From assembly GCF_007991515.1 (NCBI RefSeq), contig NZ_BJYM01000008.1:62001-126000 (forward strand): 64,000 bases of DNA, in the 5' to 3' direction. This document shows positions 44,135-53,229 of the stretch, one piece after another. Source of the DNA: Oceanobacillus sojae. GTDB taxonomy: Bacteria > Bacillota > Bacilli > Bacillales > Amphibacillaceae. A program made the position numbers and the translations under genes. Positions within the stretch are counted from its first letter, which is position 1. The number at the start of each line of letters is the position of its first letter. Below the pieces are notes generated by a model. The model was not told the DNA's origin and searched no databases. It worked only from the letters and a program-made list of their open reading frames with translations.

Positions 44135-44770
44135 ATGGCAACAAATATTTTCACTCGAATGAAGGATTCGATTTCAGCAGATTTACACACGATGATGGAC
44201 AAAAAGGAACAAAACAATCCAATCGCTGCGCTTAACCATTATTTACGCCAAAGTGAACAGGAAAAAGAAAAGGTAAGAAAGCTGATTGACCGCCAATATA
44301 AATTAAAAGAAGAGTTTGCACGTGAGTATATGAAAGCACAGGACCTTGCTGATAAACGTCTGAAACAAGCGCAAATCGCAGAACGTGCTCAGGAAGAGGA
44401 AATGCATGAATTTGCTCTAAAAGAGCATGAAGAGTATCAAAACCGTGCAGGTCGCATGAAAGCATCCAGAGAAGAAGCTATTACCCAGCTTGAAAATTTG
44501 GAGCAGAAATACGAAGAGATGAAGCATCGCTTAAAGGATATGCATCTGCGCCGTATGGAATTAATGGGCCGTGAAAATATTGCGAAAGCAAATCATCAAA
44601 TTAACCGGGTCGTGGATGAGTCACCGGAAAAACCTTTCTCCAAATTTGAAGAAATGGAACAATATATTGAAAATCTGGAATACCGAGTAAACAGCTCATA
44701 CTATCAGAGCACATTTGATAATAAAATTGCAGCAATCGAAAAGAAATTAGAAGAAAAGGAAAATGAATAA
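44135..44770 (+). CDS. liaH: PspA/IM30 family phage-shock protein LiaH
   Basis: This 211-residue coiled-coil protein of the PspA family (MATNIFTRMKDSISADLHTMM; long heptad regions from about residue 25 to 150) forms large rings that protect the membrane. ATG 44135 with AAAGGAGAG 7 bases upstream is chosen; TTG 44129 is also in frame. Highly charged, no membrane helix. Controlled in relatives by LiaRS, encoded just downstream. Confidence 0.92.
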   Translation: MATNIFTRMKDSISADLHTMMDKKEQNNPIAALNHYLRQSEQEKEKVRKLIDRQYKLKEEFAREYMKAQDLADKRLKQAQIAERAQEEEMHEFALKEHEEYQNRAGRMKASREEAITQLENLEQKYEEMKHRLKDMHLRRMELMGRENIAKANHQINRVVDESPEKPFSKFEEMEQYIENLEYRVNSSYYQSTFDNKIAAIEKKLEEKENE

Positions 44771-44803
44771 ACTCAGAATTTGTAGGGTGAATTAGAAAAT
44801 CAT

Positions 44804-44849
44804 GATATACTTATACTGGCGCAGGTTGTTCTTGCGCCTTGTATATTTT
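44804..44849 (+). terminator. Terminator between liaH and liaF
   Basis: ATATAC/GTATAT and GGCGCA/TGCGCC nested stems followed by TTTTAC. It would let liaIH be transcribed far more than liaFSR, as is known for the lia locus. Confidence 0.65.
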
Positions 44850-44876
44850 ACATAATAATGAAAGGAGAATGGAAGG

Positions 44877-45611
44877 ATGTATAAACAGCTCAGCACGAGA
44901 AATTTAAACTGGATATGGATTACCGTCGCCATTCTTCTTGTTTTTGAAATCGTCTTTTTCCATGGCGGTTCACTGATATCAGCGTTAATTTCCGGCTTCT
45001 TTGTTTACTTCAGCTGGAAAAGATTGCATTCACTGGGCTGGAAGATTGTGTTCGCAATTGCTGCAATATCCTTCATTCTGAACGTTTTCAATTTATTGGC
45101 GGTTCGATTTTTAATTATCGTTGCCATTGTTTTCTTTATTTTAAATTATATCAAATCAACGAAAGAACCCAGTAAAGAAAAACCGGAGCTTCCGAATAAA
45201 GCAAGTTTGAAAGATGAAGAACCTCTTGTTCAGGTTGATAATTTATTTAATGAACGCTTTTTTGATGACTTTCGGACGGAGGAAACAGCTTATCAATGGA
45301 AAGATGTCAATATGCATGGCATTTATGGTGATCGTGTTATTGATTTAAGTAATACAGTGCTGCCTTACGATACGGCGATTATCTCTATCCGGCATCTTGT
45401 AGGCAATATTGAGATTTACGTTCCTTATGAAGTAGAGGTCAGTATTCATCATAGTTCTATATTCGGCAGGGCATCTATTTTTGGAGAATACCACGGCCGG
45501 CTAATGAACAAGTCACTTCATTATGAAACAAAAAAATATAATACGGCTCATCAAAGAGTAAAGATTGTCACATCTTTATTTTCCGGAGACATTGAGGTGA
45601 AACGCATATGA
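44877..45611 (+). CDS. liaF: LiaF, membrane inhibitor of LiaRS
   Basis: The 244-residue protein has four membrane helices in the first half (to about residue 98) and a cytoplasmic beta-rich C-terminal domain (DRVIDLSNTVLPYDTAIISIRHLVGNIEIYVP), the DUF2154/YvqF signature. LiaF holds the LiaS kinase inactive in unstressed cells. Its stop overlaps the liaS start (ATGA). Confidence 0.9.
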   Translation: MYKQLSTRNLNWIWITVAILLVFEIVFFHGGSLISALISGFFVYFSWKRLHSLGWKIVFAIAAISFILNVFNLLAVRFLIIVAIVFFILNYIKSTKEPSKEKPELPNKASLKDEEPLVQVDNLFNERFFDDFRTEETAYQWKDVNMHGIYGDRVIDLSNTVLPYDTAIISIRHLVGNIEIYVPYEVEVSIHHSSIFGRASIFGEYHGRLMNKSLHYETKKYNTAHQRVKIVTSLFSGDIEVKRI

Positions 45612-46660
45612 ATACGATTATCCGTTTTGTTCTCTTGTCTATTGCCTGCAGTTTTGTTCTGGCAATTGCTGCAGTTTTAACGACCTTTGTTACTTTCTCT
45701 GTAAATGAGTCAGCGGGTTGGAGCGCACTTTGGGAAGGGCAAATTGGAGGTGTTTCCTTCCTTTTGACGGTTCTGGCTTTTGTGATTATCTTCGGTTCCA
45801 TAGTCGGTGCAATTATAGGCTGGTATTGGAAGGGGAATTTGAAAAAAATTGAAAAAATGCTTACAGGCATTATTAAAGGAGAAAGACCTCCTGATACAGA
45901 AGAAATACCAAAAGAACTGGAACCGATCTCTGCGCGAATGAATCAGGTTCAGGAGAAGTTGCGTGCACAAACGGAGCATGCGCAAAAGATTGCTACAGAA
46001 AGAGCAAACGAGAGGGAACAGAGTTTGCAGGAAGTAGTTGTACAAGAAAGAAACCGTTTAGCCCGGGAACTGCATGATTCCGTGAGTCAGCAGCTTTTTG
46101 CAGCTTCCATGCTGATGTCAGCAATTAATGAGGCAGGATCAGCTGAGGATGCAACATTAAATAAGCAGTTAAATATGGTGGAAAAAATGATTCATCAATC
46201 ACAATTGGAAATGCGTGCACTTCTTCTGCACTTACGGCCGGTTGACTTAAAGGGGAAGACATTGCAGGAGGGCGTAGAGGGGCTTTTAAGAGAATTGACA
46301 CAAAAAGTACCTTTAGAAATCGATGCAAAAATAGAAGCATTTCAAGTTGATAAAGGGGTAGAAGACCAGCTATTTCGTATCTTTCAGGAATCTATCTCCA
46401 ACACGCTGCGTCATGCGAAGGCTGAAAATCTTCAGATATTATTACTGGAACGAGATGAAAATATTATTATGCGCGTGGTTGACGATGGAGTCGGGTTCGA
46501 GACAGAAGCTGTTAAAACAAGTTCTTATGGAATGCAGAATATGCGTGAACGTGCTTATGAGGTTGGCGGTACTTTGAAAATTATCAGTCTGCCGAATGAA
46601 GGCACGCGTTTGGAAGTAAAAGTCCCTATTTTAAGAAAGGAGCGTAACCCTGATGATTAA
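45608..46660 (+). CDS. liaS: Sensor histidine kinase LiaS
   Basis: This 350-residue NarL-class kinase has two membrane helices (about 8-30 and 50-72) with a very short extracellular loop, a HAMP-like linker, and HisKA_3 with the phosphorylated His at about 156 ([15 protein letters not shown]). The HATPase domain has DDGVGFE and [15 protein letters not shown]. The intramembrane-sensing layout is typical of LiaS/VraS. It overlaps liaF by 4 bp and liaR by 8 bp. Confidence 0.93.
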   Translation: MNTIIRFVLLSIACSFVLAIAAVLTTFVTFSVNESAGWSALWEGQIGGVSFLLTVLAFVIIFGSIVGAIIGWYWKGNLKKIEKMLTGIIKGERPPDTEEIPKELEPISARMNQVQEKLRAQTEHAQKIATERANEREQSLQEVVVQERNRLARELHDSVSQQLFAASMLMSAINEAGSAEDATLNKQLNMVEKMIHQSQLEMRALLLHLRPVDLKGKTLQEGVEGLLRELTQKVPLEIDAKIEAFQVDKGVEDQLFRIFQESISNTLRHAKAENLQILLLERDENIIMRVVDDGVGFETEAVKTSSYGMQNMRERAYEVGGTLKIISLPNEGTRLEVKVPILRKERNPDD

Positions 46661-47285
46661 AGTTTTATTTGTTGATGATCATGAAATGGTACGAATCGGC
46701 GTATCCGCATATCTGTCATCACAGCCGGATATTGATGTAGTTGCAGAAGCAGATGATGGCTCACGTGCTATTGACCTGGCATTAGAGCTTCGCCCGGATA
46801 TTATTTTAATGGATCTTGTGATGAAAGAAATGGATGGAATTGAAGCCACAAAGAAAATTATTGAATCCTGGCCGGAAGCAAAGATTATTATCGTTACCAG
46901 CTTTTTAGATGATGAGAAGGTATATCCGGCACTAGAAGCGGGAGCAACCAGCTATATGCTGAAAACATCAAAAGCCGGCGAAATTGCCAAAGCAATTCGT
47001 GCTACATACGAAGGACAATCAATACTGGAACCAGAAGTTACCGGGAAAATTATGAATCGTATGCGGACAAAGCAGGAGACAGTTTTACATGAGCAATTAA
47101 CAGGGAGAGAAAGGGAAATATTATTATTAATGGCAAAAGGGAAATCGAATCAGGAAATTGCCGATGAGTTGTTTATCGCATTAAAAACAGTGAAGGTGCA
47201 TGTCAGCAATATCCTAGGAAAATTGGAAGTGCACGATCGTACACAGGCGGTAATTTATGCTTTTCAAAATAAGCTGGTAGAATAG
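46653..47285 (+). CDS. liaR: Response regulator LiaR
   Basis: This 210-residue NarL/FixJ regulator has a receiver domain with phospho-acceptor D54 ([12 protein letters not shown]), the switch Thr in IVTSFL and the Lys in YMLKTSKA. The C-terminal LuxR-type HTH reads [22 protein letters not shown] ... [10 protein letters not shown] in two parts. Its expected targets are the liaIH promoter and its own operon. Confidence 0.93.
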   Translation: MIKVLFVDDHEMVRIGVSAYLSSQPDIDVVAEADDGSRAIDLALELRPDIILMDLVMKEMDGIEATKKIIESWPEAKIIIVTSFLDDEKVYPALEAGATSYMLKTSKAGEIAKAIRATYEGQSILEPEVTGKIMNRMRTKQETVLHEQLTGREREILLLMAKGKSNQEIADELFIALKTVKVHVSNILGKLEVHDRTQAVIYAFQNKLVE

Positions 47286-47361
47286 TATTTTTGGAGCGGG
47301 TATCTTCAGCTTCTTTAAATAAATGAAAAGTGAACTATAGTTTCAGGGAAAAGGTGATGTT

Positions 47362-48132
47362 ATGACAAATAAAGAAATGATGTATTCTTCTAATAAAAAG
47401 AATGAAGCAGTCAAATTTCTAAAAAACGATGAAGACTTTCTCAAAGAAAAAAGTCTGGAAGAAATATTAGCTGAACGGTCGCAGTATCCTGTTGAATCAG
47501 ATGAATGGGAGTATTTAAATAAGTTTAAATCGGAAATTTTACAAAAGAAAAAGCCAAGTACAGCGGAAAAAATATTATATTTTAAAGAAGCTGATTTAGA
47601 CAGTATTCCATGGGGCTTCAGTAAAGTAAAGAACCTGCCGTTAATAGACTATGAAATAGAAGAACGCAGTTTATTGGAATACCACCCGAATCAAAGACAT
47701 CCGATCCCATACGTCGCTGTAAGATATGAAGAGGAATACTTCTTTATTTTACGCGGTGCAGGTGTCGGAGAAAGCAGACTTGCCGGAAGAAAAGGACTTC
47801 TGGGAGGACACGTCGGGGAAATTGATGCAGTACCCGGTGATATTCAAAGTTCTATCGAAAATGGACTTTGGCGTGAGCTGGAAGAAGAAGCCGGAATAAA
47901 AGCAGAAAAGGTTAAAAAGCTGGAAATGAAAGGTATAATTAAATCGAATGATGGTGTCGATAGTGATCATCTGGGGATTATTTATGAAATAGAATTAAAT
48001 AGTAAAGATATTCAATCAGAGGAAGAAGAGCTTACGGGGATATGGATGACAAAAGAGGAGTTGAAACAACATTTTGACGCGTTGGAGTCATGGTCAAAAA
48101 TAGTTGTTTCTAATCTTATACTTTCCGATTAG
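47362..48132 (+). CDS. NUDIX hydrolase-domain protein
   Basis: This 256-residue protein has an N-terminal helical region of about 75 residues followed by a NUDIX domain with the box ENGLWRELEEEAGI (RExxEExG) after LLGGHVGE. Ribosome site AAAAGGTGA. Substrate unknown; the N-terminal part has no recognised family. Single-gene unit with a terminator behind it. Confidence 0.8.
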   Translation: MTNKEMMYSSNKKNEAVKFLKNDEDFLKEKSLEEILAERSQYPVESDEWEYLNKFKSEILQKKKPSTAEKILYFKEADLDSIPWGFSKVKNLPLIDYEIEERSLLEYHPNQRHPIPYVAVRYEEEYFFILRGAGVGESRLAGRKGLLGGHVGEIDAVPGDIQSSIENGLWRELEEEAGIKAEKVKKLEMKGIIKSNDGVDSDHLGIIYEIELNSKDIQSEEEELTGIWMTKEELKQHFDALESWSKIVVSNLILSD

Positions 48133-48147
48133 AGCTGCTGTAGACTT

Positions 48148-48198
48148 AACTAAGGGGATATATGCTTATTATATAAGACGTATATCTCCTTTAGTTTC
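48148..48198 (+). terminator. Intrinsic terminator after the NUDIX gene
   Basis: AACTAAGGGGATATA pairs with TATATCTCCTTTAGTT (one bulge or mismatch), followed by TCTAT. Confidence 0.7.
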
Positions 48199-48289
48199 TA
48201 TATAGATTATTTGTCTGAATATTTGTGTATTTAATTCTGACAATAGGCAATTACATTTCAAAATAACCTAAAAAGAAGGAGGTAACAAT

Positions 48290-49327
48290 TTGGAGTTAAA
48301 AAATATTGACTTGGAAGAACGGATGAAGTTTTATCATGTTAATGGGTTGAGTATTACATTGTTTGAGAACGGTCAAATCAGCAGAACGATAAATAAAGGC
48401 TTATTGGAAGCTGAAAGCAATAGAAAAGTAAATGATAATTCTATTTTTAATGCTTGTTCCATCAGCAAGTTCTTAACGGGCATCCTTGCTATGAAACTGG
48501 CAGATGAAGGAATTCTTTATTTAGATGAAGACGTAAATAAAAGCCTTATCTCGTGGAAAGTACCGGAAAGTGAATTTACAGAAAATCAGAAAGTAACATT
48601 AAGAAATTTATTAAGTCATCAATCTGGAATTATAGATCCTGAGGGCAGCTTTTCTGAACTGGATTCGGAAGCAGGAACCCCTTCTATAGTTGCGTTATTA
48701 GAAGGAAAAACACCTTATTGTAGAGCTCCTATTAAAGTAAAGCGTGAACCTGAAAGTGAATTCCGTTATTCAGATGCAGGCTTCTGTATTATTCAGCAGT
48801 TGATAGAAGATGTTACTGCAAAAGCCTTTCATCAGGTTATGAATGAGCAAGTATTTGAACTGCTAGGAATGGAAAACAGTTATTTAGATACGACAAGTTT
48901 GAATTTGGATAGTGATAATTTTTCTTGCGGACATAACAGAAATGGTGGACTCACAGATGAAAAATACCCTATATATCCTTATCCGGCAGCTTCTGGATTA
49001 TGGACAACATCTTTCGATTTAGCTAAAGTAGTACTGGAATTAATGAATGCTGTAAAAAGGAAAAGTAAGATTGGTCTATCGGAAAATGCAGCAAAAGAAA
49101 TGATTACTCCGCAAAAAGGTAAAAACTGGGCTGGGTTAGGAGTGTTTTTGGAAGGTTCGGAAGAAAAACTGGAAATTGCATCTCTAGGCTGGGGTGTAGG
49201 TTTTCAATGTATGATCGTAGCATATCCGTATCCAGGAAAAGGTGCAGTGATCATGACAAATGCAGAATTAGGTGTTCATCAAATGGAAGGCATCATAGGA
49301 GAAATATATAAGACACTTTTTTCTTAG
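48290..49327 (+). CDS. Class C beta-lactamase-fold serine hydrolase
   Basis: This 345-residue enzyme has SISK (SxxK nucleophile motif, in NACSISKFLTGILAMKL), YSDAG (YxN/YSN-like) and LLSHQSGI, the pattern of AmpC/EstB/FmtA-type hydrolases. It has no signal peptide, so it is probably cytoplasmic, and is more likely an esterase or peptidase than a resistance beta-lactamase. TTG start 8 bases after AAGGAGG. Confidence 0.83.
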   Translation: MELKNIDLEERMKFYHVNGLSITLFENGQISRTINKGLLEAESNRKVNDNSIFNACSISKFLTGILAMKLADEGILYLDEDVNKSLISWKVPESEFTENQKVTLRNLLSHQSGIIDPEGSFSELDSEAGTPSIVALLEGKTPYCRAPIKVKREPESEFRYSDAGFCIIQQLIEDVTAKAFHQVMNEQVFELLGMENSYLDTTSLNLDSDNFSCGHNRNGGLTDEKYPIYPYPAASGLWTTSFDLAKVVLELMNAVKRKSKIGLSENAAKEMITPQKGKNWAGLGVFLEGSEEKLEIASLGWGVGFQCMIVAYPYPGKGAVIMTNAELGVHQMEGIIGEIYKTLFS

Positions 49328-49372
49328 AAAGCATTATATGATGAGAGAAAACAGTCAGATTACTCTATTTGA

Positions 49373-49421
49373 AAAGAATAAAAATAGCAACAACATCATC
49401 CCATTGCTATTTTTATTCTTT
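49373..49421. terminator. Bidirectional terminator after the serine hydrolase
   Basis: A perfect 18-bp stem (AAAGAATAAAAATAGCAA with its complement, 13-nt loop) between converging genes, with T-runs on both strands. Confidence 0.85.
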
Positions 49422-49425
49422 AGAA

Positions 49426-49676
49426 TTACTGTTTATAATCTCTTTTTGTAATAAATGCTTCAGATAAAATCGCTATTGCAGAAAATATGCCTATACCAAC
49501 AGCAATATATTTAAATGATCCCCCGCATGATCATTAAACAAAATAAGCATCGTCGCAGCAATGGAAACTGCTGCCATTCCGATCTGAACAGGAATTTTTG
49601 GTTTTGAATCTCTATTCGTAAATCTTTTATTTACGAAAAAACTCAGCAAAATGATAATGATAAAAACAACAATCAT
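49426..49676 (-). pseudogene. Small membrane protein broken by a G-run frameshift
   Basis: From ATG 49676 (GGAGG 7 bases upstream) the frame encodes MIVVFIIIILLSFFVNKRF and a second hydrophobic segment, then stops early at 49491. At a run of five G (minus strand, about 49522-49526), adding one G restores a frame through FKYIAVGIGIFSAIAIL to a stop at 49426-49428, giving about 83 residues with three membrane helices. A homopolymer deletion, phase variation or sequencing error would all explain it. Family unknown. Confidence 0.5.
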
Positions 49677-49764
49677 TCGTACTGCCTCCATACATATTGT
49701 ATATTCTTCATGCTAAGTTTCTTCCCATAGATGTCTAGTTTTAAACTTAGTGTATGTGCATCCG

Positions 49765-50037
49765 CTAAGAAGGAGCAACGATAAGAAAGATTGCTGCTGC
49801 CCCGGTAAAAGCATATAGACAATTGATTATCAGACAGATTTTCATCAAGGCTTCCTTATCTACTTTTAGATAGGTAAATATCGTGAATATGCCGCTGAAA
49901 ACCATAAATGCAGCATAGGATAAAATTATAAATTCAGCTGTTGGTGATTCAAGTGCCCAATCATTTGTCCTGAGAATTAGAATTGTCCAGGGGATAAACA
50001 GCATGATTGTACAAATGCTTATAAAAATATTTTTCAT
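49765..50037 (-). CDS. 90-residue membrane protein of unknown family
   Basis: Three membrane helices (about 4-22, 32-56, 65-86) fill most of this protein. AAAGGAGG inside the end of the preceding minus-strand gene serves as ribosome site, giving an 8-bp gap and likely coupling. No motif recognised. Confidence 0.6.
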   Translation of the reverse strand: MKNIFISICTIMLFIPWTILILRTNDWALESPTAEFIILSYAAFMVFSGIFTIFTYLKVDKEALMKICLIINCLYAFTGAAAIFLIVAPS

Positions 50038-50045
50038 TTATAATC

Positions 50046-50318
50046 CTACCTCCTTTCCGCTTTCCCAAAAAAGATACAGGAAATGGCTAAACAAACGATT
50101 GTAATTCCAACTGCAGCAGGTATCCATGGGAAGAGACTGACCTGAGCTGTCGAAATGTATTTGGCGGTTATTACGTAAAACGGGTAGCACATCGGATAAA
50201 TAAACCAAAGTTTCGTATTAATTATTAGTACAGATGGAACGACAGAAGCCAGTCTGAGTCCTGTGGCAAAAATAGGTGTCTGAATGCAGATAGACAACAT
50301 CCAAAATACAGAAAGCAT
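50046..50318 (-). pseudogene. C-terminal fragment of an ABC permease, possibly LanG/MutG type
   Basis: This 90-residue membrane frame has about three helices and ends SLFPWIPAAVGITIVCLAIS followed by a basic tail, a pattern similar in style to the last helix of lantibiotic-immunity permeases. It has no convincing ribosome site at its 5' end, and the neighbouring kinase gene is also cut off at this point. It is most likely a truncated remnant; an intact small protein cannot be excluded. Confidence 0.4.
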
Positions 50319-50357
50319 TGGTTAGCCGCCAGGAAAAAGAAGGGCGCTTTATCTGAA

Positions 50358-51113
50358 TTGGCGGCAAATATCAATCAAACTGCTGCTATTTTACAATCGC
50401 AACAGCGGATGCTGAAAAGGAAGGAAGAAGCACGATCGAATTGGATTGCCGGCGTTTCGCATGATATACGGGCTCCTTTGTCGATGGTAATGGGCTATGT
50501 CGGGCAACTGGAAGAGGAAGATACACTGAATCAAGAATCCAGGAAAAAAATATCAGTCATTAGAAAACAAAGTGAAAAAATGAAGCGGTTAATTGATGAT
50601 TTGAACTTGGCTTCCAAATTGGAATATAATATGCAGCCGATTCATTTAAAGGACGAAAATGTGGTTGCTGTTGTGCGGGAAGTAGCAGTAGAATTTATGA
50701 ATATCGATTTGGATGGAAAATATCCGGTAGAATGGATTGCTGATAAAGAGGTATCCGCTTGTATCATTGTGGCAGATAAATCCTTACTAAAACGGACGAT
50801 CAGCAATCTGGTTCAAAATTGCATGAATCATAATGAGGATGGATGTACCATTTTTATATCTATTAAAATAGCGGAGAGTAAATGCGTTATTTCAGTAGAA
50901 GACAATGGAAAAGGTGCAACGAAGGAACAAATTCAACATTTAAATAATACCCCGCACTATATGCTTAGGACCAATCGTTCTGGAGAGTTTCGGCATGGTC
51001 TGAGAGTGCTGATTGTAAAACAGATTATTTCTTCGCATGGCGGTGAAGTCGTTATTGACCAGAGCCAGTATGGAGGTTTGGCTGTACAGATTGTATTGCC
51101 AACAGCTAAATGA
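50358..51113 (+). pseudogene. Histidine kinase lacking its sensor region
   Basis: The protein of about 251 residues starts directly before the dimerisation domain (WIAGVSHDIRAPLSMVMGY) and keeps the N box (NLVQNCMNHNED) and G1 (VEDNGKG). The G2 box reads RHGLRVLIVKQI where GLGL is expected. No membrane or sensor segment is encoded upstream; the frame is open to about 50231 without kinase similarity. The missing half and altered ATP lid point to a decayed gene next to the permease fragment at 50046-50318. Confidence 0.65.
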
Positions 51114-51124
51114 TAGAGCTAGGC

Positions 51125-51153
51125 TGTTTTTAGATGCACGCATCTGTTATAAT
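51125..51153 (+). promoter_or_regulatory. Extended -10 promoter of the erm unit with an overlapping dyad
   Basis: TGTTATAAT (extended -10, TATAAT at 51148-51153) with a weak -35 TGTTTT at 51125. AGATGC-AC-GCATCT at 51132-51145 is a perfect 6-bp inverted repeat in the spacer and may bind a regulator. Confidence 0.55.
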
Positions 51154-51186
51154 CAATCTGTCATATTATATTTGGAGGTTATCGTA

Positions 51187-51234
51187 ATGGGAATTGCATC
51201 TATCGCAGTAGTAGATAACAGTCTACTCTTCTAA
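51187..51234 (+). CDS. Erm leader peptide 1
   Basis: ATG behind GGAGG encodes MGIASIAVVDNSLLF. The IAVV motif is the macrolide-dependent ribosome-arrest sequence known from the first ErmA leader (MCTSIAVVEITLSHS). The end of this ORF (GTCTAC, about 51223-51228) can pair with GTAGAC (51249-51254), hiding the ribosome site of leader 2. Confidence 0.85.
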   Translation: MGIASIAVVDNSLLF

Positions 51235-51254
51235 AATTTAAAAGGAGGGTAGAC

Positions 51255-51335
51255 ATGGGGATTTGTAGCATTGCTGTTGTTAAAAAAGTTCATTATAAAC
51301 CAAGAAAAATACGAAATGGTTATAATGAACGATAG
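51255..51335 (+). CDS. Erm leader peptide 2
   Basis: This 26-codon ORF behind AAAGGAGGG begins MGICSIAVVKKVHYKPRK, clearly related to ErmC/ErmA leader 2 (MGIFSIFVI...HYQPNKK) but with IAVV as the arrest motif. Its last codons (GGTTATAATGAAC, 51318-51330) are nearly repeated at the erm start (51366-51378). Both can pair with GTTTGTTATAACC (51341-51353), giving mutually exclusive hairpins. Confidence 0.85.
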   Translation: MGICSIAVVKKVHYKPRKIRNGYNER

Positions 51336-51372
51336 GTAAAGTTTGTTATAACCAATAGGATAGAGGGTTATA

Positions 51373-52110
51373 ATGAACAAAATAAATCTAAAAGATAGTC
51401 AAAATTTTATTACGTCGAAAAAGCATATTAATGACATATTATCCCAAACAAACATTGGGAAAAATGATACGGTTATTGAGATTGGTTCGGGGAAAGGTCA
51501 CTTCACCAGAGAGCTCGTTAAGATCTGTCATTTTCTCACAGCTGTTGAAATAGATACGAAGCTTGTATCTATGATGCAGAGGTCTATCAAACGTTCTGAA
51601 AACATTCAAGTTGTGCATGCAGATATATTAAAATATAGATTTTCAAAAGGAAATCAACCGTATAAAATTTTCGGAAATATACCTTACAATATAAGTACAA
51701 AAATAATAAAAAAGATTGTATTTGAAAGTGCTGCTGCATACTGTTTTCTGATTGTAGAAGCAGGTTTTGCGAAGCGGCTGACAGATTATAGAAGGACTTT
51801 AGGATTATTCCTATTTCCTGAAGTTGATATAAAGGTTTTAAGAAGAATTCCTAGAGATTATTTTCATCCAAAACCGAAAGTTGATTCTGTTTTAATCAGA
51901 CTTAGAAGAAAAGAATCTGGAATTCACTCTAGTGATAGAGATTTGTATCAATATTTTGTTTATAAATTGGTAAATAAGGAATATGATAAGCTGTTTACAA
52001 AAAATCAGTTTAAAAAGACATTGAAGCATACCGGGGTCACAAACATAAATTGTTTAACTGGTGAGCAGGCCTTATCAATGTTTCATAGCTATAAGTTATT
52101 CTTGAACTGA
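51373..52110 (+). CDS. erm: Erm(A)-like 23S rRNA (adenine-2058 N6) methyltransferase
   Basis: This 245-residue Rossmann methyltransferase has [16 protein letters not shown] (SAM site), the catalytic GNIPYNIST, and [18 protein letters not shown]. Start ([12 protein letters not shown]) and end ([11 protein letters not shown]) closely resemble staphylococcal ErmA. Methylation of A2058 gives macrolide-lincosamide-streptogramin B resistance. ATG 51373 lies in a hairpin released when a ribosome stalls on leader 2. Exact Erm class needs identity values. Confidence 0.93.
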   Translation: MNKINLKDSQNFITSKKHINDILSQTNIGKNDTVIEIGSGKGHFTRELVKICHFLTAVEIDTKLVSMMQRSIKRSENIQVVHADILKYRFSKGNQPYKIFGNIPYNISTKIIKKIVFESAAAYCFLIVEAGFAKRLTDYRRTLGLFLFPEVDIKVLRRIPRDYFHPKPKVDSVLIRLRRKESGIHSSDRDLYQYFVYKLVNKEYDKLFTKNQFKKTLKHTGVTNINCLTGEQALSMFHSYKLFLN

Positions 52111-52125
52111 AGAAAAGATAATGAT

Positions 52126-52175
52126 AAGGTAAAGCATTTAGAAGAAAATAAATTGAATGCTTTACCTTTTCTCTA
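52126..52175 (+). terminator. Intrinsic terminator after erm
   Basis: AAGGTAAAGCATT with its complement AATGCTTTACCTT, 17-nt loop, followed by TTCTC. Confidence 0.75.
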
Positions 52176-52206
52176 TTTTATATAGAACTAAAATTGCTGA
52201 ATCAAA

Positions 52207-53229
52207 TTATATACTTACAATCGGAAAAGTAATTTCAAAATATATCCGGCCATCTTTCACAGCTGCCGTTATTTTCCCATCCATCGCCTGGACCAGTGTA
52301 TCTGTTATATAAAGCCCTAAACCCAGATGACCATCTGCATTGTGCAGTTCTTCCGTATAAAACCGTTCAAAAATCCTATGGATCTGTGTGTTATGAAGGC
52401 GGGCTCCATCATTTGCCATGTATATTTTAAAAGAAGCAGCGTCGAGACTTGTTTTAACCGATAAAAATTCTTTCGCATATCGGTAGGCATTGTTAAGAAT
52501 ATTTTGCAGCGCTCGATCCAGCTGATAGACATCGATGCAGAAATTGGAAGCATCCTTACTGTTAAGTTGATTTTCTAATTGGGCATGTATACCCATTGTC
52601 TGGCACTCCACAAGAATATTTTCCAGCCAGTCCACTGCCCATTCATAGCAATTGATTGATTGTGTTTCCAAATGAATGGTGTCCGGTGTTTCATAGCTTA
52701 GGCTTAATTGATTGGAAAGGTCATTTAATACATGTACCTTTTTTTGAATGACTTGTAAATAAAGCTGTTCTTCTTCCGGACCCTCTGCCATGCCATCCTG
52801 TAATGCTTCAATATAAGCAGAAATCGAAGCAATCGGTGTTTTTAAATCATGGGAAATGCTGTCGATAAAATGCTTACGTTCCTTTTCAAAGGATTGCTGC
52901 TGCTGCTCTTGCAGATGTAATGTATTTCTCATCTGATCAAAAGCAGAGATAAAACGGCCAAATTCATCCTCTTTTTTGTATGAGATTCGATGTGATAAGT
53001 TCCCTTGAGAAATTTTTTGAGCTTCCTCAGCTAAAATGGATAGAGGGGCAATCATTCTTTTTCTCACGTAGGTAATCATCCAAAAAGAGAATAGAAAAAA
53101 AGGCAAGGTTGTTATCAGGATAATAATAAAGATAATATCAGACTGTGCCATCATAAAAGCAATCAGCAGCGGTATACAAGCAGTGATGATACACATCCAA
53201 ATAAGTTCTTTTACAATACTCTGCTTCAT
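52207..53229 (-). CDS. Sensor histidine kinase of a lantibiotic-immunity-like locus
   Basis: The 340-residue kinase has two membrane helices close together (about 9-26 and 31-53), a HAMP domain, HisKA with His127 (DSISHDLKTPIASISAY), the N box NILNNAYRYA and G2 HLGLGLYITDTL. The short extracellular part suggests sensing in or at the membrane. It overlaps the regulator gene by 4 bp and is last in the minus-strand operon. Confidence 0.9.
   Translation of the reverse strand: MKQSIVKELIWMCIITACIPLLIAFMMAQSDIIFIIILITTLPFFLFSFWMITYVRKRMIAPLSILAEEAQKISQGNLSHRISYKKEDEFGRFISAFDQMRNTLHLQEQQQQSFEKERKHFIDSISHDLKTPIASISAYIEALQDGMAEGPEEEQLYLQVIQKKVHVLNDLSNQLSLSYETPDTIHLETQSINCYEWAVDWLENILVECQTMGIHAQLENQLNSKDASNFCIDVYQLDRALQNILNNAYRYAKEFLSVKTSLDAASFKIYMANDGARLHNTQIHRIFERFYTEELHNADGHLGLGLYITDTLVQAMDGKITAAVKDGRIYFEITFPIVSI

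Noticed and set aside
48290..49327. Secreted beta-lactamase conferring drug resistance
   Set aside because: The motifs fit the class C fold, but there is no signal peptide or lipobox, so a resistance role is not supported.
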